Source of the DNA: an uncultured Lachnospiraceae bacterium
GTDB lineage: Bacteria; Bacillota; Clostridia; Lachnospirales; Lachnospiraceae
NCBI GenBank assembly: GCA_934293575.1
Contig: CAKQYU010000009.1
Span: forward strand, 1 to 64,000
Direction: 5' to 3'
DNA: 64,000 bases
Shown here: in pieces, positions 8,294 to 16,336 of the stretch
Position numbering within the stretch: position 1 is the stretch's first letter
Layout: each line of letters starts with the position of its first letter
Position numbers and translations under genes: made by a program
Notes under the pieces: model-generated
What the model was told of the DNA's origin: nothing
Databases searched by the model: none
The model's input: the letters and a program-made list of their open reading frames with translations, nothing else

Positions 8294-9568
8294 ATGGGTT
8301 TTAAAGCGAAGTTTGTAGCAGTCGGAGGGAAAAGTGGTATAGGAAAAACAACTTTAATTAATAGCCTTATAACGATTTATCCGAATATTTTTAAACGCCC
8401 GATTTCTTATACCACGAGGCAGAGAAGGGAAGGAGAAAATAAAAGTGAGTATATTTTCGTTTCTACAGAAGAAATAAAGCTATTATATGAGCAAGGTAAA
8501 TTGGCTAATCTTGATTTAAATTATGGGAATTATTATGCGATGGATAAGATCAAATTGGAACAGGAACTGAGAAACGAAGATTCTATCCTAATCAAAGAAA
8601 TACACCCGCAATATCATAATAATGTTAAAGAGTTAGCTGGGGAGAATTGCATTTCTGTTTTAGTCAAGGGTTTAGAATCAGATGCGGATATCCGAGGGCG
8701 CAGATTAGAAGATGATAGCTTTTATGAGCTACATGGTGAAGATGAGTTTGACTTAGTATATATGTATGATAAAAAGAATAGCAAGGAGGATAATGCCAAG
8801 GCATTTTATCGGAAATTGATGGCGTATATAAATACGGAAAAAATGTTTCCACCATCTAGAATTGTTGATATGAAAAATGCAGTTGGCTATTTAAAAGTAG
8901 CTAATGAGTTTACTGAAGAGAAAAGAGTGACAACGAGAAATTTTCATGAGGTTTCAAGAAACTTTTGGAACTACCTTATAGGAAATTTACATATTGGCGA
9001 TTCTGTGCTAGAACTTGGTTCTGGAAATGGATGGTTACGCGATAGTTTTGAGTGGCCAGCAATTAATTACCACTGCGTCGATATTACTTCAAGTATGAAA
9101 TCTGTTTCAAATAGGGTAAATGGGATTGTCGCTAGTGCGAGATGCATACCAATAGAGGGAAAAAGTATTGATTATGTAGTTGCATCTTTGGCTGACCCAT
9201 ATTTCTATCCAGAGGTGTTGTGTGAAGTAAATAGAATATTAAAGGATGAAGCGTTGTTTGTGGCTACATTACCAGATAAAGAGTGGGCAGACAATTTACG
9301 AGGCATTGGTAATCATAAAACTACATTTTTGCTAGATCAGGGTAATTCGGCAAGTGTTTTTTCTTTCACATTTAGTGACGAAGAAATAGCAATGCTTGCA
9401 GAAGAATGTGGCTTTTCTGTCAAACGAATAACGCATTTATCTGGTGCTGAACTAGTTGATAATGAAATATCGCCAGCAATAATCAAGGCGGCAGAAAAAG
9501 CTAATAAGATGATTAAGGATTTGAGTATTATAACAGTGATAATTTTAAAAAAGAGAAAGGGGTACTAA
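8294..9568 (+). CDS. Guanylate kinase-like / SAM methyltransferase fusion
   Basis: The protein has 424 residues, with ATG 8294 chosen for the GGAGGG seven bases before it. Residues ~1-195 are a guanylate kinase-like domain: P-loop GGKSGIGKTT, then ISYTTRQRREGE (the GMP-binding region), FVSTEEIKLL, and YGNYYAM. The second half is a class I methyltransferase, with VLELGSGNGWLRD as the SAM motif I near residue 240 and VASLADPYFYPEVL later. A fused nucleotide kinase and methyltransferase suggests that one enzyme modifies a nucleotide and phosphorylates it, or does this on polymer. The substrate is unknown. Confidence 0.75.
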   Translation: MGFKAKFVAVGGKSGIGKTTLINSLITIYPNIFKRPISYTTRQRREGENKSEYIFVSTEEIKLLYEQGKLANLDLNYGNYYAMDKIKLEQELRNEDSILIKEIHPQYHNNVKELAGENCISVLVKGLESDADIRGRRLEDDSFYELHGEDEFDLVYMYDKKNSKEDNAKAFYRKLMAYINTEKMFPPSRIVDMKNAVGYLKVANEFTEEKRVTTRNFHEVSRNFWNYLIGNLHIGDSVLELGSGNGWLRDSFEWPAINYHCVDITSSMKSVSNRVNGIVASARCIPIEGKSIDYVVASLADPYFYPEVLCEVNRILKDEALFVATLPDKEWADNLRGIGNHKTTFLLDQGNSASVFSFTFSDEEIAMLAEECGFSVKRITHLSGAELVDNEISPAIIKAAEKANKMIKDLSIITVIILKKRKGY

Positions 9569-9571
9569 AAG

Positions 9572-10396
9572 ATGGAAGAAACAATGCTGAGTATTGAAAA
9601 GAAAAAAAACATTTTGAAAAATGTGGAGGAACTTTTACAGCTTTATCATGATGGGAGACTTGGAGGAGAAGTTATGCCAGAGGATGCTAATCCTGGGTTA
9701 GAGGAAAGCACGAAGGAAAATTATTTATATTTTACTTTGCCAATGGCTTTAAATTACCAAAGAAATTCATATAAACTTTGGGAAGCAGCCAAAGCTGCAT
9801 ATCTCGACACTGAGACTAGGGATATATTTTTACCTGAATATGTTGTAAAGATGGAGCAAGAGGAGTTGCGCGCTAAATTGTTAAAGTATAAGGTGGCTCT
9901 TCAACCTAATAAACATGTAGAAATATGGAGGCGTTTGTGTGACACATTTATGGATAAATTTCAAGGAGATGTTAGGAAGCTATTTTGGAGCAACGATAAT
10001 TCTGTAAAAAGAATAAAAGAGTATGTTTTAGCGAATAAAAAGGGGTTTCCGTATCTATCTGGCACCAAAATTTTGAATTATTGGTTATATGTAATGATTC
10101 AATATACAGATGCAAAGTTGGAAGATAGACAGCACATAACGGTTGCACCGGATACGCACGTTATACAGGCAAGTGAAAGATTGGGTTTGATAACACATGA
10201 TGAAGTAGAAAAAACTAATATACGAGAGAAAGTAAGCTTTCTATGGGAAGAAGTATTTAGAGACACGGAGAGATGTCCAATAGATATTCATACTCCTCTG
10301 TGGTTATGGAGCAGGGGCGGTTTTAGAGTGAAAGTGGGTGAATGCAATGCAGAATCATCTCAAAATTGGGAGCAACTTCGACTACCAGTTGATTGA
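9572..10396 (+). CDS. Helix-hairpin-helix DNA glycosylase-like protein
   Basis: The protein has 274 residues and starts three bases after the previous stop. Residues 159-175 (FPYLSGTKILNYWLY) resemble the helix-hairpin-helix of OGG1 and MutY relatives, where GTK holds the lyase lysine (K166 here). Residues ~192-203 (APDTHVIQASERLG) match the strand carrying the catalytic Asp (D194). The gap between K and D is 28 residues, about nine longer than in OGG1, and no C-terminal iron-sulfur cysteines follow. It could excise a modified base, or be a nucleoside-acting relative. The next gene overlaps its 3' end. Confidence 0.55.
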   Translation: MEETMLSIEKKKNILKNVEELLQLYHDGRLGGEVMPEDANPGLEESTKENYLYFTLPMALNYQRNSYKLWEAAKAAYLDTETRDIFLPEYVVKMEQEELRAKLLKYKVALQPNKHVEIWRRLCDTFMDKFQGDVRKLFWSNDNSVKRIKEYVLANKKGFPYLSGTKILNYWLYVMIQYTDAKLEDRQHITVAPDTHVIQASERLGLITHDEVEKTNIREKVSFLWEEVFRDTERCPIDIHTPLWLWSRGGFRVKVGECNAESSQNWEQLRLPVD

Positions 10397-11438
10397 CAAG
10401 ATTAAGGAGATAAATGATAAGTATGAAGATAGCATTATTGACGAAGTGTACGGATCCAGAAGAGAGAGCTCAAGGCTTACAGCTAGACCTGCGTTTCGAC
10501 TTCCAGACATTGATCGGAAAACATTTCGCGAATATGTAAGGCAGTTAAAGAATATAGGGGTATCATTTAACTACACCCTGAATTCTAATTACATTGGAAG
10601 CAAAGAGGATATCAAAAGAAATGAACGCATGATACTTGAATATATAAAATTTTTGTCTGACGCAGGGGTAGATATAATAACTGTGACGTTGCCGCTTATG
10701 GCAGAATATGTTAGGTTAATTGATAAAAAAATTGGGATTGAGGTTAGTACGATTGCCCATATTGATACGGTAACACAAGTGGCAATTTGGAAGGAACAGT
10801 ATGGTATCTCTAAGGTGTGCGGTAATTTATACAAAAATAGAGAAGTAGCCTTCTTAAGAAATCTTGCAAGGTATTGTAATAATAATAGCATAGTTCTCTC
10901 GGTTATGGTTAATGAGTTTTGCGGAAACGGACTAGAAGAAAGAAGCGGGGCGACCAACTGCATATATAGAGATCACTGCTATGAACTGCATTCGATTGGT
11001 TATGATAAAGAGGGTAGCATATATTCTGATTATCCGATGGGCAGATGTATACAGAGTAGAACAAAGGCTGTAGATTGGCTAAAAATGAATTTTATCAGAC
11101 CAGAAGATTTAAAATTATATAATATGATAGGGATTAACCATTTTAAAATTACAGGAAGAACAGGAAATACAGATTATATTCTAAAAGTTGCTGAAGCATA
11201 TGCGAGTGGTTATTTTGATGGCAATATTCTAGGACTTTGGAAGCATCTTGAAACTATTACTGGAGAAAGAGATGATAGTAATTACATACCAAATTGCTAT
11301 ATAAATAACAGGAAACTTGAGAATTTTTTGAATTTTTGGTTTGAAAATGAGAAACATATTTGTGCAAATGAAGAATGCGGAGTAAGTTGTACTTATTGCG
11401 ATAGCTTTTACGAGAGTAATATTGCGGTTAGAAAATAG
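10347..11438 (+). CDS. Peptidase U32-like Fe-S protein, putative O2-independent hydroxylase
   Basis: The protein has 363 residues from ATG 10347 (a GTG at 10338 is also possible), overlapping the previous gene by 50 bp. The barrel-like middle (GVDIITVTLPLMAEYV, then GIEVSTIAHIDTVTQ) and VMVNEFCGNGLEER, then CIYRDHC and GRC, match the U32 family, best the UbiU/UbiV-type pattern of VNE plus clustered cysteines. An extra C-terminal cluster (CANEEC, CTYC) could bind a second metal. U32 relatives such as TrhP, RlhA and UbiU/UbiV hydroxylate RNA bases or rings without oxygen. Here a base hydroxylation step is inferred from the neighbours. Confidence 0.65.
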   Translation: MQNHLKIGSNFDYQLIDKIKEINDKYEDSIIDEVYGSRRESSRLTARPAFRLPDIDRKTFREYVRQLKNIGVSFNYTLNSNYIGSKEDIKRNERMILEYIKFLSDAGVDIITVTLPLMAEYVRLIDKKIGIEVSTIAHIDTVTQVAIWKEQYGISKVCGNLYKNREVAFLRNLARYCNNNSIVLSVMVNEFCGNGLEERSGATNCIYRDHCYELHSIGYDKEGSIYSDYPMGRCIQSRTKAVDWLKMNFIRPEDLKLYNMIGINHFKITGRTGNTDYILKVAEAYASGYFDGNILGLWKHLETITGERDDSNYIPNCYINNRKLENFLNFWFENEKHICANEECGVSCTYCDSFYESNIAVRK

Positions 11439-11491
11439 AATTTGCTCACGATGAGAGGATAATAATGGCAGTAGTAAAGCATCCCAATTCT

Positions 11492-11508
11492 TACTACGTT
11501 TTGACTAC
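11492..11508 (+). repeat. Right arm-type direct repeat pair of element 2
   Basis: TACTAC at 11492 and GACTAC at 11503, each followed by G, stand 11 bp apart and about 155 bp before core C. Confidence 0.55.
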
Positions 11509-11647
11509 GATTTATGTCCTCAACTTGCCCCGTTTTGCCGCATTTTTCTCATTTTGTGACAAAATTAATGAACTTCAGGCAAAATTTATAGTGGGTAAAC
11601 TGTAGCAAAGCGGGGAAGAATACGGCTTTTTAGGAGGATTTTTGTTT

Positions 11648-11678
11648 ATGATAAAAATTTTATTCATCTGCCACGGCA
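11648..11678 (+). repeat. Attachment-site copy C with a truncated phosphatase 5' end
   Basis: A start codon at 11648, behind AGGAGG, opens MIKILFICHG, then TPVLC and a stop. The 16-bp core is at 11663-11678. Confidence 0.85.
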
Positions 11679-11753
11679 CTCCAGTTTTATGCTAATGCAT
11701 ACCTTCGCAGACTGGGGCAACATAGGGCAGAATATGGCGGAAAGCCTTGGAAT

Positions 11754-11771
11754 TACTACGGTTTCGACTAC
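11754..11771 (+). repeat. Left arm-type direct repeat pair of element 3
   Basis: TACTAC at 11754 and GACTAC at 11766 stand 12 bp apart, 76 bp inside core C. Confidence 0.5.
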
Positions 11772-11886
11772 TAAGGCTCATGGACGGAATTGGGATAAAG
11801 GCAAACGTATTGGGAGAAATCTTTAGTAGTAATGGACTACTTAGACTCAATGTGATAGATTTTTATCAATGAAAATATAAAAACTA

Positions 11887-11915
11887 TTGCAATTTTTTTG
11901 TTCTTTGAATATACT
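11887..11915 (+). promoter_or_regulatory. Sigma-A promoter of the abiF-like RNA and Abi_2 gene
   Basis: TTGCAA (11887-11892) and TATACT (11910-11915) are separated by 17 bp. Transcription should start near 11922. Confidence 0.75.
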
Positions 11916-11921
11916 ATATGT

Positions 11922-11986
11922 AACAGAGTTGCCCAAAGTCTTTTTGACATTGGGGACCAAGCTGAGACTTGTGCTCAGCTTTTTTA
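11922..11986 (+). ncRNA. Likely abiF-type small RNA upstream of the Abi_2 gene
   Basis: The predicted ~65-nt transcript has one hairpin (CCCAAAGTC at 11932 against GACATTGGGG at 11946) and a terminator hairpin (AAGCTGAG at 11959 against CTCAGCTT at 11974, then T5). It sits directly before the Abi_2 gene, as the abiF RNA motif does in other genomes. The match is by position and general shape. I cannot run the covariance model. Confidence 0.55.
11959..11985 (+). terminator. Terminator hairpin between the small RNA and the Abi_2 gene
   Basis: The 8-bp stem AAGCTGAG/CTCAGCTT has a seven-base loop and is followed by T residues. The ribosome site AAGGAGAG of the Abi_2 gene begins six bases later. 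Confidence 0.75.
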
Positions 11987-12003
11987 TGTTAAGGAGAGAT
12001 TTT

Positions 12004-12894
12004 ATGGATTTGAAAAAACCATTGACCTTCGATGAACAATTGGATAAGTTAGCAGTCCATGGTATGATTATCACAGACAGAGAGAAAGCAAAAGATATTT
12101 TGAAAGAAGTAAATTATTATCGTTTTACGGGTTATGCTTTACAATTCAGACAAGACCCTTCTGGTAGTGACTATATAGTGGGAACTACATTTGAAACGGT
12201 ATATCATTTATATAAAGTGGATGAAATATTACGTGATATATTCCGGCGGTATATTGAAAAAGCAGAAGTATATTATAGGACGCAGATTGCATATGGATTT
12301 TCAATTGCTAAATGTACGGAAACTCCGTATGATCAGCATTATGATGAGAATAATTTCTATAACAAAAAGGGTTACAGGGAAGTTATGGAAAATTTCAACA
12401 GGGAGAAAAATTATTATAAAGATAGCCTGATTGTGAAGCATCATAAAATGAAATATTCTAGTAAAATGCCATTGTGGGTTATTGTGGAATTGATGTCATT
12501 TTCTAATATGTCCAAGTTGTACAGTTCTATGTATTATTCAGAAAAGGATGCCATAGCCGGCATGGTCGGAGTGGGTAAGGATACATTGGAAAATCATCTG
12601 CACTGCCTATCGGTATTACGAAATAAATGTGCGCATGCAGCAAGAATGTATAATACGGATTTTAATCCTCCGGCAAAGTTTACAACATCCTTTTTGCGGA
12701 AACATCCGGAGATAAAGAATAATTCATTATTTGCGTATACACTAGTCTTGCTAAAAAGACTTCCGGATGAAGAGAGTAAGAAATCTTTGGTGCAGACAGT
12801 GGAAACAGTGATAGATGAATACAGAAATGATATTGATTTGGAGTTGATTGGTTTTCCAGAGAATTACTTGGAAATTATGAAGAATAATTTGTAA
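12004..12894 (+). CDS. Abi_2 family (AbiD/AbiF-like) HEPN protein
   Basis: The protein has 296 residues from ATG 12004, set by AAGGAGAG upstream. A longer frame from 11887 would run through the promoter and RNA. Abi_2 hallmarks are present: KKPLTFDEQLDKL at the N-terminus, NYYRFTGYAL near 37-46, MPLWVIVELMSFS in the middle and the HEPN ribonuclease motif RNKCAH at 206-211. Proteins of this family stop phage growth by abortive infection. They are thought to work with the small RNA encoded just upstream, and have been related to Cas13. Both HEPN catalytic residues (R206, H211) are kept, so it is probably active. Confidence 0.85.
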   Translation: MDLKKPLTFDEQLDKLAVHGMIITDREKAKDILKEVNYYRFTGYALQFRQDPSGSDYIVGTTFETVYHLYKVDEILRDIFRRYIEKAEVYYRTQIAYGFSIAKCTETPYDQHYDENNFYNKKGYREVMENFNREKNYYKDSLIVKHHKMKYSSKMPLWVIVELMSFSNMSKLYSSMYYSEKDAIAGMVGVGKDTLENHLHCLSVLRNKCAHAARMYNTDFNPPAKFTTSFLRKHPEIKNNSLFAYTLVLLKRLPDEESKKSLVQTVETVIDEYRNDIDLELIGFPENYLEIMKNNL

Positions 12895-12914
12895 GATAAG
12901 AAAAAACAGTCACT

Positions 12915-13673
12915 TTTCGTTAGCAGTTCAGATGGAAAATATCAATATAAATATCATATTGATGGAAAACCACATTTTGTATACAGTTGGAAACTGGAGT
13001 CTACGGACAAACTTCCAAAGGGCAAAAAGCCATGTCTGTCACTTAGGGAACTGGAAAAACAGGTAAACACAGATTTGGATTTGCTTATAAATATCGTGGA
13101 CTGACGTTGAAGGACATTGATCTTGAGAACAGAACTGTAAATATCGACCACCAGTTGCAGAGAACATCAGATATGCGATATATCATAGAAACCACAAAGA
13201 CTGATGCAGGAACAAGAGTATTGCCAATCACAGAGGATGTGACACAGATGTTTCAGGCAATCATCGAGGACAGAAATGCACCGAAAGTGGAGAAAGCCAT
13301 AGACGGATATAGTGGATTCCTATTTTATGATGATAATGGAATGCTCCTTGTTGCAATGCATTGGCAACACCGATTCAACCATATGGTCGGCAGGTACAAT
13401 GATATTTATCGGGTGCAGATGCCAAACATTACACCTCATGTATGCAGGCACACCTACTGTTCCAACATGGCAAAATCGGGAATGAATCCTAAGACGCTAC
13501 AGTATCTCATGGGGCATTCGGATATATCGGTTACCATGAATGTGTACACGCATATTGGATTCGATGATGCAGAGGAAGAATTGAAGCGGATGGAAGAGTT
13601 TAGAAAAGCACAGGCGGAGGTTGCGCAGAAGAAAGAGAAGCCGATGTCACAGAAAATGTTCAAGGTAATTTAA
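12915..13673 (+). pseudogene. Tyrosine integrase with an internal deletion
   Basis: The first part reads SSDGKYQYKYHIDGKPHFVYSW, the arm-binding domain seen in the intact element 4 integrase. It runs to about 13075 and is then joined, out of frame, to GLTLKDIDLENRTVNID, the catalytic domain after its first Arg box. About 150 codons, including the core-binding domain and the first catalytic Arg, are missing. The later motifs HVCRHTYCSNMA and LQYLMGHSDISVTMNVYTH survive and the frame ends at 13673. It cannot recombine DNA. Confidence 0.85.
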
Positions 13674-13688
13674 TATGGAAGAAGGATG

Positions 13689-13717
13689 ACGCTCTGGCTT
13701 AGGCTGGGGCGTTTTTT
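13689..13717 (+). terminator. Terminator after the integrase pseudogene
   Basis: ACGCTC pairs with GGGGCGT (one G-U pair), followed by T6. Confidence 0.55.
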
Positions 13718-13783
13718 CTATGGAAAAGAAGTGAAAATGACGATATAATATAAAATGGGCTGTTTGTATAAGGAGATTATATT

Positions 13784-15340
13784 TTGAAATATTATGGATT
13801 GAGAAATAAAATAAAAAAAGAAGATTTTATATATTCGTATGCAAAACATAGAGCTAAATTATTATCAATTTTACCGGGAAAGAGAAAGACATTTTGGAAA
13901 AATAATTATGATACAATTTATGGGGATGACCATTTTTATTTGAAAGATGACAATTCTTTGCCAGATAATGCGTTTTTTGACATGTATTCAATGGTTGTAT
14001 CAGACTTGATTAGAAGAGAAGATATTAAGCAGTTACAAAGAGGAATTAAGCTGTTATTACTTAAAAGGCGATCTAATCGTTTTTTGTCGACACCTATAGA
14101 AGGTTTAGACGAAATATGCAAGAGAATTGAGCAAATGGACGCATCTCTGTTAGCTTGGTATAATGTTGTGGATTGTGGTTTGTTTGAATTTAAAAATCAT
14201 CCACTTGAGAATGTTATAGATTACTTCACGGTGGGAATATGCAATGTTAATTCGGGATATCTTTCTTTGGTTTTTGATATTAAATTGAAAAATGAAAAAA
14301 AGGAAGCTCTTAAACAGATTATCGAGAATAGCTATCATGAAACTAGGGGATATGCATTTCAAACATTAACTGGAAATAGTAAAACAACAGGAGCATTTAA
14401 GAATTATTTGATTGATAGATTTAGTGATAACTCACTAAAGGCTGATAAAATATATGAATTTATTAGTTATATAGAATGGGAATTTTTGGAAGAACTTAGT
14501 TCTTTATTTCCGTTTGTTTTTCATAATAAAAAGGTTTCTCCACCTAGAATAGAAGTTTATAGCACAAATATTGATTGGCGCGATGATAATAGAGATTTTT
14601 GGCAATCTCTAGGAGTTGAAGAATATCAGGGGCAATTTGTAGATGAAAGGCATAAAATGTTTTTTGAAAATAAGCTTTCAGAAAGGTATGGTAGGTTATA
14701 TGCGAGTAATCGGCTTATTTATATATTTAAGGATGACGGAATTGAAATAGGACAGTTTGAATCAATAAAGGACAGGGTTTATTATCATATCAAAGAGTAT
14801 GCGATAGATTATTTTAAATTTATGTTTTTGGATATGTTGTCTAGAGAGGCAGGAAAAACACTTGTAGAGTACAAGCATAAATTAGATAAAATCAAGTTAA
14901 AAAGAAATAATCTAGAATCACTTCTAAAACTTAAATATAATTTTTCAGTGGAAATAGACGATTTTAATAGGTATAAAAGAGATGATATTTGGGATAAATC
15001 AAAAAAGAGATTTGCTGATGTGTATGCGTACAGTGACGCGGTGGCTGACTTCGCATTGAAGCATTTCTTTATTTCACATAAAAGTTTTTGTGATAATGCT
15101 ATTTCTGAATCAAGAAAAATAGATGAAGACATAGACATGGTACTTGCCGAGTTTGAAGAAAAGAAAATGATTTTACAAAATCTGGCAGATTATAAAAACA
15201 CTGCATACAGTTTGCGATTGAATGTGATAATGACAATTTTAACTGCGGCAACTTTGTTTTTTGTCATTTTTCCTGATAAGGCAAAAGTGATTGCGAATGT
15301 TATATCTACCATATGGAATTATTTTATAGATAAATTGTAA
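13784..15340 (+). CDS. Unknown 518-residue protein with a C-terminal membrane helix
   Basis: The start is a TTG at 13784 with AAGGAG eight bases upstream. The protein is rich in Lys, Asp, Phe and Tyr, and its base composition is more AT-rich than the core genes. Residues ~360-470 look helical and possibly coiled (a run of Lys/Glu-rich segments). A single hydrophobic segment, VIMTILTAATLFFVIF at ~484-499, lies near the end, leaving a short tail. I do not recognise the family. A soluble body with one C-terminal membrane anchor, inside a defence element, would fit a membrane-acting effector, but this is a guess. Confidence 0.6.
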   Translation: MKYYGLRNKIKKEDFIYSYAKHRAKLLSILPGKRKTFWKNNYDTIYGDDHFYLKDDNSLPDNAFFDMYSMVVSDLIRREDIKQLQRGIKLLLLKRRSNRFLSTPIEGLDEICKRIEQMDASLLAWYNVVDCGLFEFKNHPLENVIDYFTVGICNVNSGYLSLVFDIKLKNEKKEALKQIIENSYHETRGYAFQTLTGNSKTTGAFKNYLIDRFSDNSLKADKIYEFISYIEWEFLEELSSLFPFVFHNKKVSPPRIEVYSTNIDWRDDNRDFWQSLGVEEYQGQFVDERHKMFFENKLSERYGRLYASNRLIYIFKDDGIEIGQFESIKDRVYYHIKEYAIDYFKFMFLDMLSREAGKTLVEYKHKLDKIKLKRNNLESLLKLKYNFSVEIDDFNRYKRDDIWDKSKKRFADVYAYSDAVADFALKHFFISHKSFCDNAISESRKIDEDIDMVLAEFEEKKMILQNLADYKNTAYSLRLNVIMTILTAATLFFVIFPDKAKVIANVISTIWNYFIDKL

Positions 15341-15529
15341 AATATAGTGTAAAAATCCTTAGTAGTAACTCTTTCCCTTTTACTACCAATTTTACTACTA
15401 ACAGGTAGTAATAACTTGCTCAATCTTGCTCTGATCTGCCACAATCTGTAATTTCAGAGCATATCACAATAATCCCAGAAAACCTTGCAAAACAGGGCAT
15501 TCCGGGGCAAAACAAGGAGAAACAAAACT
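15341..15529. other. Right-end non-coding region of element 3
   Basis: No gene was found. It holds the right arm pair and, at 15481-15516, the sequence CCTTGCAAAA and GGGCATTCCGGGGCAA, a diverged version of the stretch before copy A (515-551). Confidence 0.5.
15381..15398 (+). repeat. Right arm-type direct repeat pair of element 3
   Basis: TACTAC occurs at 15381-15386 and 15393-15398, a 12-bp step, about 150 bp before core D. Confidence 0.55.
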
Positions 15530-15560
15530 ATGATACGAGTACTTTTCATCTGCCACGGCA
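15530..15560 (+). repeat. Attachment-site copy D with a truncated phosphatase 5' end
   Basis: A start codon at 15530, behind AAGGAG, opens MIRVLFICHG, then TILTSLKKP and a stop. The 16-bp core is at 15545-15560. Its codons are almost those of copy A. Confidence 0.85.
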
Positions 15561-15621
15561 CTATACTAACTTCTTTGAAAAAGCCTTGATTTACGGGCAA
15601 AAATCCAATTTTTGAAAAAAG

Positions 15622-15640
15622 TTTACCACCTGTTTACCAC
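15622..15640 (+). repeat. Left arm-type direct repeat pair of element 4, outer
   Basis: TTTACCAC occurs at 15622-15629 and 15633-15640, an 11-bp step, 62 bp inside core D. Confidence 0.65.
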
Positions 15641-15811
15641 TTTTGAAAGGCAGTTTTTTAGGGCTGAAAATGTACTGAAATGAGGTATATTTTAGCGTAA
15701 GATTACAGAAGTGGATTTTTTTAAAAACTGGTAACGGCAACTATTGGGGCAGCATTTGAATATCCAGTGAAAACCTTGATTCTGTGGGAAATATTTCAAC
15801 GGTAATTAACG

Positions 15812-15830
15812 ATTACCACTTATTTACCAC
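15812..15830 (+). repeat. Left arm-type direct repeat pair of element 4, inner
   Basis: ATTACCAC at 15812-15819 and TTTACCAC at 15823-15830 repeat the outer pair with the same 11-bp step, 190 bp further in. Confidence 0.6.
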
Positions 15831-15890
15831 TTGTGAAACGATGATTTTAAGAGCCCAAACTCATAATAAAATTGAGATTGGAGAATACAT

Positions 15891-16181
15891 ATGTATAAAA
15901 ATTGTCGAGAGGAATTACTTGCAGTTATGCGAGCTTTTGTTATTGAAACTGGAGAAAATGAGTTTAGTAGAGCTGAAGCCATTGCAGCTATGCGTAGGAG
16001 TGGAGGTAAGTATCCGGAAGGAACTGTGAGTGCTCATCTAACATATAGATGTTGTGCGAATATTCCTACCCGGTGTTATAAACCAATGTATGATGATTAT
16101 GAAAAGATTGGTAACGGCAAATATAAAGTTATAAATTGGGAAACGGAAATTAAGGAAGTGGAGCAGGATGATAAGTTCTAG
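15891..16181 (+). CDS. DUF7669-like winged-helix protein
   Basis: This is a 96-residue protein with TTGGAGAA upstream of ATG 15891. The pattern CREELLAVMRAF, FSRAEAIAAMRRSGGKYPEGTVSAHLTYRCCANIP, then YDDYEKIGNGKYKV resembles DUF7669, a small winged-helix-like domain often attached to restriction endonucleases. Here it stands alone as the first gene of the element and is followed by a strong terminator. DNA binding is inferred. Confidence 0.55.
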   Translation: MYKNCREELLAVMRAFVIETGENEFSRAEAIAAMRRSGGKYPEGTVSAHLTYRCCANIPTRCYKPMYDDYEKIGNGKYKVINWETEIKEVEQDDKF

Positions 16182-16196
16182 TTCCTATCAAGTAAG

Positions 16197-16235
16197 AAGG
16201 GAATGACTGGATTAGTCATTCCCTTTCTTTTTTTG
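16197..16235 (+). terminator. Strong terminator after the DUF7669-like gene
   Basis: AAGGGAATGACT (16197-16208) pairs perfectly with AGTCATTCCCTT (16214-16225) over a five-base loop, followed by a T-rich run. Confidence 0.85.
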
Positions 16236-16336
16236 TAATGTATCATTAAACAATAGTAATCGATTTTTGGTGGTTTCTAAATCCATATTATGGTTTTCAA
16301 GTGACATATCGTCACATGCTGTTTCTTTATTTGTTG

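Larger units (their letters stand above)
6950..11678. mobile_element. Integrated element 2, nucleotide-modification-like cargo, no integrase
   Basis: The element is bounded by cores B and C (11663-11678), about 4.7 kb. It has arm pairs at 7040/7051 and 11492/11503. No integrase gene or fragment is visible, so it is a cargo unit that depends on another integrase. Its arm word (GACTAC or TACTAC) is shared with element 3 and with the DNA left of copy A. It holds a promoter, a short RNA with a terminator, and one four-gene operon. Confidence 0.8.
11439..11886. other. Non-coding junction between elements 2 and 3
   Basis: No gene was found. The stretch holds the right arm pair of element 2, core C, and the left arm pair of element 3 (11754/11766), plus a further GTAGTA/GACTAC inverted group near 11824-11842. 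Confidence 0.5.
11663..15560. mobile_element. Integrated element 3, abortive-infection cargo with a dead integrase
   Basis: The element is bounded by cores C and D (15545-15560), about 3.9 kb. The left arm pair is TACTAC at 11754 and GACTAC at 11766, and the right pair is TACTAC at 15381 and 15393. It holds an Abi_2 gene with a small RNA, an integrase with an internal deletion, and a membrane-anchored protein of unknown function between the dead integrase and the right end. Confidence 0.8.
15561..15890. other. Left-end non-coding region of element 4
   Basis: No gene was found, apart from short frames without a ribosome site. The region holds two arm pairs (15622/15633 and 15812/15823). Confidence 0.5.

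Noticed and set aside
12191..12430. Second frame of 79 residues inside the Abi_2 gene
   Set aside because: It overlaps a clear Abi_2 coding frame and has no ribosome site or known domain.
13107..13673. A small stand-alone integrase of 188 residues
   Set aside because: The upstream arm-binding part and the out-of-frame join show a deletion, and the first catalytic Arg is missing.
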